Source: Clostridia bacterium DTU025 (lineage in GTDB: Bacteria > Bacillota > DTU025). From it: a DNA stretch of 64,000 nucleotides. Positions 1 to 8,990 of the stretch are shown here, one piece after another. The stretch covers positions 3,256-67,255 of the forward strand of contig LFSP01000049.1 of assembly GCA_001513145.1 (NCBI GenBank), given 5' to 3'. The notes under the pieces were generated by a model. That model was not told where the DNA came from. It worked only from the letters and a program-made list of their open reading frames with translations, and searched no databases. How positions within the stretch are numbered: the first letter of the stretch is position 1; every line of letters starts with the position of its first letter. Made by a program: the position numbers and the translations under genes.

Positions 1-820
1 TAGGGAGGTTACGTCGTCTGACATAGTGGTAGCTCTGCGCCAGCTGCGCGGCCTGCGAGGGCTCAAGCTGCTCGGGCTCTGAGAAGGTGGAGCTATACAT
101 TCCAAGAGGTTGGAGAATGTTGTCACGGACGTAGTCTCGGAAGCTCTGCCCCGAGGTCAACTCCACGACATGGCCAGCCAGGCCGAATGCGTAGTTGCTA
201 TACTGGATGACTTGACCTGGGGGTCTCAGAAGTAAAGGAATATTCGATCCCAAGTAGCTTCCCAACGACTGCTGGGGCTGGCCTTGCGGGGACGTGAGGG
301 CGGCCACGTCCTCGTCGAAGCCCGCGGTGTGGGTCAGGAGGTGCTGGATGGTGACCTCCTGGCCGCCAACGCTCGGGAGCTTGAAGGCGGCAAGGTGGTG
401 GTTTACGGGGTCGTCCAGGCGAAGGCGGCCGGCCTCCATCTCCCTGGCCATGGCGGCGGCGACGAACAGCTTGGAGATGGATCCCACGCGCACCAGGGTG
501 GACGCGGGGTCCATTGGCCGCAGCGTGATGATGTCGGCCCAGCCGAAGCCCTCAAGGCATACGACTTCGCCGTTCTGCACGGCCCCGGCCACGACACCGG
601 GCACGTGAAGGCGGTCCATGGCGTCAGGGATGACGCGGGAGAGCACGTCTTCGATGGTCGGCGTTTCGGATGGGGTCTGGGCCTGGGCAGGGGCCTGGGC
701 GAGGATAAGGGCAGGGGCCTGGGCATGCGCCAGCGCGGCTGGGGCCGAGCAAGCCAGGCTCGCTAAGCATATTACGATGACGGTCAGGGCGGTTCTGAGC
801 AGGCGATTCGTGGGAACCAC
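1..820 (-). CDS. serine hydrolase / class C beta-lactamase-like, exported, C-terminus cut by window start
   Basis: Manual reverse-strand translation gives signal-peptide-like TALTVIVICLASLACSAPAALA, then VRVGSISKLFVAA (SxxK), TIQHLLTHTAGFDED and YSNYAFGLAG (YxN). Not in ORF list because the stop is outside the window; start (GTG ~820) tentative. Confidence 0.82.
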   Translation of the reverse strand, partial: MVPTNRLLRTALTVIVICLASLACSAPAALAHAQAPALILAQAPAQAQTPSETPTIEDVLSRVIPDAMDRLHVPGVVAGAVQNGEVVCLEGFGWADIITLRPMDPASTLVRVGSISKLFVAAAMAREMEAGRLRLDDPVNHHLAAFKLPSVGGQEVTIQHLLTHTAGFDEDVAALTSPQGQPQQSLGSYLGSNIPLLLRPPGQVIQYSNYAFGLAGHVVELTSGQSFRDYVRDNILQPLGMYSSTFSEPEQLEPSQAAQLAQSYHYVRRRNLP

Positions 821-997
821 GTCCTTTGCGATGGGATCGAGGCGGGTCGCGCTGATGCCAAGGTAAGGTATGGTATTCGCGGAAGATGGGGGCAATCCTG
901 CTTCGGGCGGCGGGACGCAGAAGGATAACAGAGCCCTGCTACAGAATCCAACACGAATGATTCGAGGTCACCAAAGAGCGAGGAAGGAGATGCCAAC

Positions 998-2797
998 GTG
1001 AAGGGCAGCTCAGTTGCGCCAGCGCACGTGCCGCTCAGCTCGGTTGCAGACGTCCAGAGCATACAGCAGATAGCCGACGCCGTCGCCGCTGCCATGGGCG
1101 TGGACGTTACGGTGGCCGACGCCAGCTTGCGGCGGGTGGCAGGAACGGGGCCTTTCGCCGGCGCGCGAGGGGAGAAGGTGCCGCAGGGGTGCGTGTTCGA
1201 AAGGGCCCTCAAGGGCTCGGGAACGCTCGTGGTGGAGGACCCGCGAGAGGTGGCCCTCTGCGTGGACTGTACCGGCAGGGATCAGTGCAGGGAAACGCTG
1301 GGCATGTGTACGCCCATCATCCTGGACGGCCAGGCCATCGGTATCCTGTCCATCGTGGCGTTCACGTCTGAACAGCGGGATCGAATAATGGCCTCGCTGG
1401 CCTCGTTCGTCGCCTTCCTGGAGAAGATGGCGGAACTGATCGCCACCAAGATGGCGGAACACCGTTTGATCACGGCCATCGAGGAGCGCAGCCGCGAGCT
1501 GGAGGCGGTGATGAACCACATCCCGCAGGGCGTGATATGCGTCGACGCTCAGGGCAGGATCAGGCACATCAACGACGGCGCGGTGAAACTGTTGCGGCTG
1601 ACTGAGAGGAGGCCGCGCAGGGGAGAGGATCTCGCGGGCATCTGGCCCGATTGCATGCTGCTGAGGTCCATGGCGCGCCGCGAGTCGCATTCCAACGTGG
1701 AGGAGAGCTATCGTCTGCCTGGCGGCGGAACGGTGAGGTTCTTGTCGTCTGTGAGCACTCTGCTACTTGAAGACAGGATCATCGGCGGCGTCGTGACATT
1801 CAGCGACCTGGAGCGCACCCACAGAGACGTCTTCAGGGTGATGGAGAAGGAGACCGCGTTCACCTTCGACGACATCATCGGCTCAAGCCCGCACATGCAG
1901 GCGGCGAAGCGTCAGGCCCTTACGGCGGCGCAGTACGATTCCAACATCTTGCTCACCGGGGAGACTGGCACCGGCAAGGAGCTGTTTGCCAGGGCCATCC
2001 ATAATGCCAGCCCGCGTCGAGACTACCCGTTCATCAGCGTCAACTGCGCGGCCATTCCCGAAGCGCTGCTGGAGAGCGAGCTTTTCGGATACGAGCCCGG
2101 GGCGTTCACCGGTGCCAGCAGGAGCGGTAAGCCGGGCAAGTTTGAGCTGGCGAATCACGGCACGCTCTTTCTGGACGAGGTCGGCGACATGCCCCTGTTC
2201 CTTCAGGCGAAGCTTCTCAGGGTGATCCAGACGATGGAGATAACCAGGGTGGGGGGCGTGCATCCCAAGCGCATCGACGCAAGGATAATCGCCGCCACCA
2301 ACCAGGACCTGGCGGAACTGGTGCGGGCGAACAGGTTCCGTAGCGACCTCTACTACAGGCTCAACGTGATCCCGCTTTCGCTGCCGCCGCTAAGGAGCAG
2401 GCGCGAGGACGTGCGGGAGCTTTCACGCCACTTCTGTGCCTACTACTCCCGGCAGTTCAACAAGGGGCCGATGGAGCTCACGGAGGAGGCTTTGGCTCTG
2501 CTCGAGAGCTACGGTTGGCCCGGAAACGTGAGGGAGCTGGAGAACGTCATCGAGTACGCCGTGAACTTCGCGAATGGCCCACAGATCCGCCCGGAAGACC
2601 TGCGGGCGCGGCTTTCTGTCGATGTGAGGCCGGCCAGGACAGGGATGGATCTGCGGTCTGCGACCAAGGAGTTTCAGAGGCAGATGGTGCAGGAGTGCGT
2701 TGCCAGGCACGGATCTGGGCCGGGGGCGCGGGAGCGGGCTGCGGAGGAGTTGGGCATCAGCAGGGCGACGCTTTACAGGATACTATCGCAAGATTGA
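998..2797 (+). CDS. sigma-54-dependent transcriptional activator (Cys-containing sensor domain + PAS + AAA+ + Fis HTH)
   Basis: GETGTGKELFARAIHNAS Walker A, ESELFGYEPGAFTGA (GAFTGA), C-terminal Fis-type HTH (RAAEELGISRATLYRIL); GTG start with AAGGAG upstream. Confidence 0.95.
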   Translation: MKGSSVAPAHVPLSSVADVQSIQQIADAVAAAMGVDVTVADASLRRVAGTGPFAGARGEKVPQGCVFERALKGSGTLVVEDPREVALCVDCTGRDQCRETLGMCTPIILDGQAIGILSIVAFTSEQRDRIMASLASFVAFLEKMAELIATKMAEHRLITAIEERSRELEAVMNHIPQGVICVDAQGRIRHINDGAVKLLRLTERRPRRGEDLAGIWPDCMLLRSMARRESHSNVEESYRLPGGGTVRFLSSVSTLLLEDRIIGGVVTFSDLERTHRDVFRVMEKETAFTFDDIIGSSPHMQAAKRQALTAAQYDSNILLTGETGTGKELFARAIHNASPRRDYPFISVNCAAIPEALLESELFGYEPGAFTGASRSGKPGKFELANHGTLFLDEVGDMPLFLQAKLLRVIQTMEITRVGGVHPKRIDARIIAATNQDLAELVRANRFRSDLYYRLNVIPLSLPPLRSRREDVRELSRHFCAYYSRQFNKGPMELTEEALALLESYGWPGNVRELENVIEYAVNFANGPQIRPEDLRARLSVDVRPARTGMDLRSATKEFQRQMVQECVARHGSGPGARERAAEELGISRATLYRILSQD

Positions 2798-2904
2798 TAC
2801 GGAAATCTCAGAATTGAGACTGCGGGTTTTCGGGGGCGTGCGCAGGGCGGCGAGCGAGTGGCGCCTGAGCAGGGACGGAGGGCCGGCGGAGCAAGGTTCC
2901 GCCG

Positions 2905-2921
2905 TTGGCATGGAAATTGCA
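2905..2921 (+). promoter_or_regulatory. sigma-54 (-24/-12) promoter
   Basis: TTGGCATGGAAATTGCA; GG (2907-2908) and GC (2919-2920) separated by exactly 10 nt; lies just downstream of a sigma-54 activator gene and upstream of 2968 CDS. Confidence 0.8.
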
Positions 2922-2967
2922 TTGTTAATGGAATGCATGAAACTCCCTATACTCCTTGCTGTGAGGC

Positions 2968-4212
2968 GTGGTGTCGATGGATCTGGAGAGCCTTAAGAGT
3001 ATACTCGATCAGGAAGTGGCAGTCGCGGTAGGCTGCACTGAGCCGGTGGCCATAGCCCTCACGTCTGCGGCTGCGATGGCGGCGGTGGGCGGAGAGCCGC
3101 TCAAGCTCGAGATGACATTGGGAGTGGGCGTGTTCAAGAACGCTCGCGCCGTGGGCATCCCGGGCACCACCGAGACAGGAGTGGAGCTTGCGGCGGCGTT
3201 GGGGCTGGCCATCTCCAAGCCCGAGGCGGGCCTGGAGATCCTGGGCCACGTGGATCCGGCGGCCCTGCAGCGTGCTAAGGATATCCTTCAATCCATCGAG
3301 CTTGGGTGCGATGTGGACTTCGACCGCGCAGGGGTGTACGTGAGGTGCAGGGTCGTGACCACCGCCGGCGAGGCGGTGGCCGAGACGGCGGGCAGGCACG
3401 ACAGCGTCTGCGTTCTGTCGGTCAACGGAGAGCGACTCCCCTGCGAGGGGGGTGAAGCAGCGTCGCAGCGCGAGACCCTTCGGCAGCTTGGCTCCTTCGA
3501 GAAGATGTTGGACGTGTTGTGGGATGCGCCGGCGGCGGGTTTTGTCCACCTTGTGGACAAGACCAGGGTCAACCTGGAGCTGGCGGAGTGGGGCATCAAG
3601 GCGGGCCTGGGTATGGGCATCGGAAGGTGCTCCAATGGAGCTGTGGCGGACCACGCTACGCTTGCGGCTGCGGCGTGCGACGCAAGGATGGCCGGAGTTC
3701 AGAAGCCCGTATGCACCTGTGCGGGCAGCGGAAATCAGGGGATATCCGCCACGGTGCCGCTGCTTTCGGCGGCGCAGGCGGAGAAGGTCGGCGAGGAGCG
3801 GCTTGGGAAGTGCCTGGCGCTGAGCCTGCTGGCAACGGTGTACGTGAAGGAGCACTTTGGGCTGCTTTCGCCGGTGTGCGGGTGCGCGGTGGCTGCTGGC
3901 GCAGGGTCTGCGGCGGGCCTGGCGATGCTGTGGGGAGGTGACCGGCAGGCAGCTGAAGCGGCGGCATCCGCGGTGCTGGCCACGCTCGCGGGGATGCTGT
4001 GCGACGGGGGCAAGGTGGGCTGTGCCATGAAGGTATGGACCGCCGTGAGCACCGCCGAGCAGTCGGCAAGGTTCGCGCTGGCCGGAGGGAAGATCCCTGC
4101 GGGCAACGGCATAGTGGGCAGGACCATCAACGACACCCTGCTCAAGCTGGAGCGAGTTGCAAGGGATGGCATGGGCGGTCTCGACCGCGCGATCGTGGCG
4201 GCAATGTGTTGA
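2968..4212 (+). CDS. UPF0597 / L-cysteine desulfidase-like (serine dehydratase alpha-like) Fe-S enzyme
   Basis: LKSILDQEVAVAVGCTEPVAIALTSAAA and VCTCAGSGNQGI motifs typical of the CdsB/YhaM family. Confidence 0.85.
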   Translation: MVSMDLESLKSILDQEVAVAVGCTEPVAIALTSAAAMAAVGGEPLKLEMTLGVGVFKNARAVGIPGTTETGVELAAALGLAISKPEAGLEILGHVDPAALQRAKDILQSIELGCDVDFDRAGVYVRCRVVTTAGEAVAETAGRHDSVCVLSVNGERLPCEGGEAASQRETLRQLGSFEKMLDVLWDAPAAGFVHLVDKTRVNLELAEWGIKAGLGMGIGRCSNGAVADHATLAAAACDARMAGVQKPVCTCAGSGNQGISATVPLLSAAQAEKVGEERLGKCLALSLLATVYVKEHFGLLSPVCGCAVAAGAGSAAGLAMLWGGDRQAAEAAASAVLATLAGMLCDGGKVGCAMKVWTAVSTAEQSARFALAGGKIPAGNGIVGRTINDTLLKLERVARDGMGGLDRAIVAAMC

Positions 4213-4286
4213 CGGAAAGCTTCGACAGAACTTCGACGGACCATGAAGAGAAACCAACGACTTAGCTTGAGGGAGGCGCAGGAATC

Positions 4287-5270
4287 ATGAAGAGAAACCT
4301 ACTGAGACTTGCCTTGGCGTGCGCGCTTGCCGGGGCGTTGATGCTGGCGCCTGTGGCGTCGGCGCAGTTCAGCATCAGATTTCTGACCATCTCCACGGGC
4401 CCCGTCGGGGGCGAATGGTACGTGCTGGGCGGAATCCTGTCTGAGATCCTCAAGCCTGCGCTGCCTGGCGTCAGGGTGACGGCAACCACCGGCGGTGGAG
4501 TCGCCAACCTGAGCACGGTGGCCAGTGCGAAGAGCGACATCGGCACCACCCAGGACCAGCTGCTGTTCGAGGCCAGAAAGGGTATGGGCGACTTCGCTGA
4601 CAATCCTCTCACCAACGTGGTGGGCCTCTGCTACCTCGCAGACATCTACATGAGCGTGTTCCTGGTGAGGGAGGACATGAACATCAACTCTCTGGACGAT
4701 ATCGCAGCCAGGAAGATGCCCATCAGGATCCTCACGGCGCCGCAGGGCTCGACGCCGTCCAGAGCTGCCGAGCGGATGCTGGCGGAGTACGGCGTCACTC
4801 CGGAGTCTCTGAAGTCCTGGGGCGGCTCACTGGGCTACGTGTCGTATGCCGATGCCAGCTCAATGATTCGTGACGGGCACGCCGACGCTTACTGCGGCCC
4901 GATCATGCCCGCCATAATCGAGCTCACGGTGTCGCGCAAGATGAAGATGCTCCCCGTGAAGCAGGCCGTGCTTGAGGCGATGAACGAGAAGCACGCCTAC
5001 GGCATCGCGGTGATACCCAAGGGCGCGTACGACTTCGTCAAGGAAGATACCCCGGTCATGACCGAGTCGCCGGTGCTCATCGTGCGCGACGACGTTCCTG
5101 AAGACGTGGTGTACGCTGTGACCAAGGCCATCGCCGAGAACGCCGAGAAGATCCAGGCGGCTGGCGCCACATACTTTGGATTCACGGCCGAGATCATGCC
5201 GAAGCTGGCAGGCGGTCCGATCCACCCGGGGGCGCTGAAGTACTATCAAGAGATGGGCTGGGTCAAGTAA
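4287..5270 (+). CDS. TAXI family TRAP transporter substrate-binding protein
   Basis: Signal peptide; RFLTISTGPVGGEWYVLGGILSEILK, TTGGGVANLSTV, GSTPSRAAERML. Confidence 0.92.
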   Translation: MKRNLLRLALACALAGALMLAPVASAQFSIRFLTISTGPVGGEWYVLGGILSEILKPALPGVRVTATTGGGVANLSTVASAKSDIGTTQDQLLFEARKGMGDFADNPLTNVVGLCYLADIYMSVFLVREDMNINSLDDIAARKMPIRILTAPQGSTPSRAAERMLAEYGVTPESLKSWGGSLGYVSYADASSMIRDGHADAYCGPIMPAIIELTVSRKMKMLPVKQAVLEAMNEKHAYGIAVIPKGAYDFVKEDTPVMTESPVLIVRDDVPEDVVYAVTKAIAENAEKIQAAGATYFGFTAEIMPKLAGGPIHPGALKYYQEMGWVK

Positions 5271-5295
5271 CGCATAACGGTTAGGCAACGGGCAA

Positions 5296-5327
5296 CAGGC
5301 TGCGGGCGCAATGCCGCCTGCAGCCTG
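5296..5327. other. intercistronic hairpin between SBP and permease genes
   Basis: CAGGCTGCgGGC / GCCtGCAGCCTG inverted repeat without T-tract. Confidence 0.5.
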
Positions 5328-5353
5328 CTTCAGGCCCCTGGAGGTGGAAGGCT

Positions 5354-7213
5354 GTGAGCGAACAGAACAAGGTGCTCAAGTGGGTTGTAACAATACTATC
5401 TGTGGCGTATGCTGCTTTTCATCTGTACACGGCTGCTTACGGGACTTTCATCGCGCAACTGCAGCGACCACTGCACCTGGCGTTCGCGGTAGTCATCGGG
5501 TTCTTGGTGTATCCGGCCAGCAAAGGAAAGAAGATCGGATGGTTCGACATGTTGCTGGCCGCGGCCGGTGCGTTCGCGCTGGGCTACCTGGTGGTCAACT
5601 ATGAGCCGATCTCGCTCCGCCAGACCCTGGTCACGCCCATGTCTACTTTGGATGTGGTGGTAGGGGCGATAGTGATAGTGCTCCTGCTGGAGCTGACGAG
5701 GAGAGCTGTGGGCGGGGTCATGACCCTGGTGGCGGCCGTATTCTTGGTTTTCATCGTTGCTGGCCCGTACCTTCCCGACATCATAGCCCACAGAGGGTTC
5801 AGCTGGGTGGACCTCCTCGATTACCAGGTGTTCGGTCTGGATGGGGTGTTCTCCATCCCGATGAGCATCTCTGCAACATACATCGTGCTGTTCATCATCT
5901 TGGGGACGTTCATGGAGTACACCGGCACCGGTGATGTCATCATGGACATCGGTAAGGCTGTCGCCGGCAGGTACCGGGGAGGGCCGGCTAAGGTTGCCGT
6001 GGTGTCGTCGGCGCTGTTCGGCTCGATCTCGGGAAGCGCTGCGGCGAACGTCTACGCCACAGGAACTTTCACCATTCCGATGATGAAAAGGATAGGCTAC
6101 TCTTCGGCGTTCTCCGGAGCGGTTGAAGCGGTGGCGTCCACCGGTGGGCAGATAATGCCTCCCGTGATGGGGGCGGCGGCCTTCCTCATGGCGGAGCTAT
6201 TGGGCGTGCCGTACATGCACATCGTCAAGACGGCCCTGATTCCGGCGATCCTTTACTATGCGGCACTCTTCATCGCTCTTGACTTCGAGGCTGCGCGCCT
6301 GGGCCTCAAAGGGATGGACCGCAAGGAGCTTCCCTCGATGAAGGACATCTTGCCCAGGCTCTATCTGTTGGTGCCCTTGATCCTGCTGGTGGTCATCTTG
6401 GTGCGAGGATACACCCCCTTCAGGGCTGCCTTCATCGCGATCATAGCCACCTTCGTGCTGAGTTTCGTGCGCAAGGACACCAGGTTCACCCTGGCCTCCT
6501 TCGTCGACGCCCTGGTGGTATCGGCAAAGCGCACGGTGATGATAGCCGCGGCGTGCGGAGCGGCCGGCATCGTGATCGGCTCCATCACCATGACCGGCAT
6601 GGGGCTGTCGCTGTCAAGCCTTATCATATCGCTGTCTGGCGGGAACACAGTGGCCGCTCTGCTATTGGTGATGGTGTCTTCGATCATCATGGGCATGGGC
6701 ACGCCCACGACCGTGGCCTATATCGTGGTGTCGACCCTTGCGGTGCCCATAATGAGGGATTTGGGCTTTCCGACGATAGCCTCTCACATGTTCGTGTTCT
6801 ACTTTGCAGTGCTCTCCATGATCACCCCGCCGGTGGCCCTGGCGGCTTACGCTGCTGGTGACATCGCGAAAGAGGATTCCATGAAGGTTGGGTTCACCGC
6901 GATGAGGATCGGGGCCATCGTGTTCACGATTCCATTCGTGTTCCTTTCGGATCCGCCTCTGCTCATGCAGGGCAGTGCAGGCGCCATAGCCTTCAGGTTG
7001 GGGATGACGCTGCTTTCGGCCGTGGCCTTCGCGGGCGCGGCAACTGGATGGCTCGGCCGTAGCCTCAACTGGTTTGCCAGGCTGGTGCTGTTGGCCGCGT
7101 TCGTCCTCATCATAGCGCCTGACGTGTTGACCAGCGTCGTGGGCATCGCGCTGCTGGCAGGAGTGTGGGCGTTGAGGGATCGGTTGGCGGTACGCAAGGG
7201 CGCAGCTGCATGA
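5354..7213 (+). CDS. TRAP transporter fused 4TM/12TM permease
   Basis: Polytopic; GSISGSAAANVYATGTFTIPMMKRIGY, GMGTPTTVAYIVV motifs; follows TAXI SBP. Confidence 0.93.
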   Translation: MSEQNKVLKWVVTILSVAYAAFHLYTAAYGTFIAQLQRPLHLAFAVVIGFLVYPASKGKKIGWFDMLLAAAGAFALGYLVVNYEPISLRQTLVTPMSTLDVVVGAIVIVLLLELTRRAVGGVMTLVAAVFLVFIVAGPYLPDIIAHRGFSWVDLLDYQVFGLDGVFSIPMSISATYIVLFIILGTFMEYTGTGDVIMDIGKAVAGRYRGGPAKVAVVSSALFGSISGSAAANVYATGTFTIPMMKRIGYSSAFSGAVEAVASTGGQIMPPVMGAAAFLMAELLGVPYMHIVKTALIPAILYYAALFIALDFEAARLGLKGMDRKELPSMKDILPRLYLLVPLILLVVILVRGYTPFRAAFIAIIATFVLSFVRKDTRFTLASFVDALVVSAKRTVMIAAACGAAGIVIGSITMTGMGLSLSSLIISLSGGNTVAALLLVMVSSIIMGMGTPTTVAYIVVSTLAVPIMRDLGFPTIASHMFVFYFAVLSMITPPVALAAYAAGDIAKEDSMKVGFTAMRIGAIVFTIPFVFLSDPPLLMQGSAGAIAFRLGMTLLSAVAFAGAATGWLGRSLNWFARLVLLAAFVLIIAPDVLTSVVGIALLAGVWALRDRLAVRKGAAA

Positions 7214-7268
7214 ACCCCGCACATGAACTGTGCAGGCGAGATAGATTGCGAAGTCAGGAGGTAACAAC

Positions 7269-8219
7269 ATGGGTTGCAACTGTAGATGCAAAGAGAGCTG
7301 TTGCTCCGAGCTGGTGAGACCCGTCGGCTCGTGGGTGGCGCTGGTGACTCCCTTTACCAACGACGACAAGGTGGATATGGAGGGGTTCGCCCGCCTAGTT
7401 GATTTCCACGTGGCGAACGGCTCAGACGGAGTCATATTCCTGGGCTCCACGGGCGAGGCCACGTCACTCTCCATCGATGAGAAGAAGGAAATCATCAGAG
7501 CCATGGCGCCGTACTGCAAGGGCAAGATCCCTGCATACTTCGGCGTAACCTGTCCCACCACCAAGGACACAGTGGCGTTGGCCCAACTGGTGGAGGAGTG
7601 CGGCGGAGACGGCGTGATGATGGTGGTGCCACCGTACATCGCGCCTCCGCAGGATGCGGTGTACGATTACTTTGCGACCGTGGCGAAGTCCATCTCCATC
7701 GGCGTGGCGATATACAACAACCCCAGCCGCGTGATAGTCAACATCGATCCCGAGACAGTGATCAAGCTGGCCGAGATCCCTAACGTAGTGGCCGACAAGG
7801 AGGCCATGGGCAACATCAGCCAGCTGGCGGAGATCATCCCGGCCACCAAGGGCAAGCTGAACGTGCTGTGCTGCGACTTCCCCAAGTACTCGCTGATCCT
7901 GCCCACCTTGGCGCTGGGTGGCCACGGCACTGCCAACGTCGCAGGCAACATAATTCCCCGCGAGATGGCGGAGCTGTCGAGGCCATGGGCTTCGTGGGAG
8001 GACTTCAAGCGTACGCAGGCACTGGCCGAGGAGTACAGGCCTATCATGAAAGCCTGCTACTCTGTGACCAACCCAGTGTCGGTGAAGGCCGCCATGGAAT
8101 ACCTGGGCCTGCCATCGGGCAAGCCGCGTCTGCCGCTGAAGCCTATGGTCGGCGAGAAGCTGGAGCAGCTCAAGCAGCTGCTTGACCAGTTCAAGCTCAG
8201 GGAGAAGTACGGGCTGTAG
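7269..8219 (+). CDS. dihydrodipicolinate synthase (DapA)-family aldolase/lyase with Cys-rich N-terminal extension
   Basis: GSTGEATSLSIDEKKEI, YNNPSRV, VADKEAMGN (Schiff-base Lys); strong RBS AGGAGGTAACAAC-ATG fixes the start. Confidence 0.9.
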   Translation: MGCNCRCKESCCSELVRPVGSWVALVTPFTNDDKVDMEGFARLVDFHVANGSDGVIFLGSTGEATSLSIDEKKEIIRAMAPYCKGKIPAYFGVTCPTTKDTVALAQLVEECGGDGVMMVVPPYIAPPQDAVYDYFATVAKSISIGVAIYNNPSRVIVNIDPETVIKLAEIPNVVADKEAMGNISQLAEIIPATKGKLNVLCCDFPKYSLILPTLALGGHGTANVAGNIIPREMAELSRPWASWEDFKRTQALAEEYRPIMKACYSVTNPVSVKAAMEYLGLPSGKPRLPLKPMVGEKLEQLKQLLDQFKLREKYGL

Positions 8220-8278
8220 TGGCCGGCGGCAGGCGGGTTTACGCCTGAGGTTTCACAGTACGCTTGGGAGGAATAGAG

Positions 8279-8665
8279 ATGGCGACGAAGTTCCGGGCGC
8301 TCGAGGGCGCCGTACCCTACGTTCTTCACATGGAGGCGGGCGCCGACGTCTTCGGCGAGCTCAAGAAGTTCTTCGTGGAGGGCAACTGGACCGAGGTGGT
8401 CGTGATGGGTTGCGCGGGATCGCTGGACAAGGCGGTCGTGTGCTACCCAAAGGATGCGCAGCTTCCCCCGGTGATCGAACGCATCGAGATGGAAGGCGTT
8501 TTCGAGATATGCACCCTCACCGGCAACGTGATCTGCCATGAAGGATCTCCGCGGGTTCACCTGCACGGTTCGTTTGCCGAGAGGGGGATCAAGGTGTACG
8601 GCGGCGCCATCCAGGACGGGTCCCGCATATTCAAGTCTGCGGACTTCTTCCTGCTGGCGCGCTGA
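8279..8665 (+). CDS. PPC/DUF296 domain protein
   Basis: PRVHLHGSFAERGIKVYGGAI (HxH and GG core of PPC fold); RBS GGGAGG before ATG 8279. Confidence 0.82.
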   Translation: MATKFRALEGAVPYVLHMEAGADVFGELKKFFVEGNWTEVVVMGCAGSLDKAVVCYPKDAQLPPVIERIEMEGVFEICTLTGNVICHEGSPRVHLHGSFAERGIKVYGGAIQDGSRIFKSADFFLLAR

Positions 8666-8785
8666 CGCTGGTTGGCGTCATATCCAGGGGCGATCTTCGG
8701 CTGAGCTCGGCGTCTCCAGTATAGAGGCGTGGCTGGCCGATGGGTCGCCCTCTCTGCACCTTGAGAACGCTATGCTGTGAGCACC

Positions 8786-8811
8786 AAAGAGCGGTCGCGG
8801 GGCGGCTCTTT
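8786..8811 (+). terminator. possible terminator after PPC gene
   Basis: AAAGAGC...GCTCTTT inverted repeat, weak T tract. Confidence 0.4.
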
Positions 8812-8930
8812 CGCGTTGGCCGACGCTCACCTGTCGTGCCGACGCGACGCACACGCTATTCAGTCCTGCATAGTACGTTAAGGATTGTGCCGAAAATCAC
8901 TTCCAAGACCCCTTTGTAGCTCCGCAAGGC

Positions 8931-8959
8931 TTGACTGCGGGAAGGAGCACGCGTATAAT
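8931..8959 (+). promoter_or_regulatory. sigma-A type promoter for peptide ABC operon
   Basis: TTGACT - 17 nt - TATAAT. Confidence 0.8.
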
Positions 8960-8990
8960 CTACAGAAATACCTGAATAACCCAAGTATGC

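Noticed and set aside
284-766. 160-aa plus-strand ORF at the left edge
   Set aside because: Shadow of the minus-strand serine hydrolase, which has SxxK and YxN motifs.
2947-4257. 436-aa minus-strand ORF
   Set aside because: Shadow of the UPF0597 gene; no domain signals.
6662-7639. 325-aa minus-strand ORF spanning TRAP permease and DapA-like genes
   Set aside because: Antisense to two convincing genes; composition (QHQPG, HDIGHGRG) is shadow-like.
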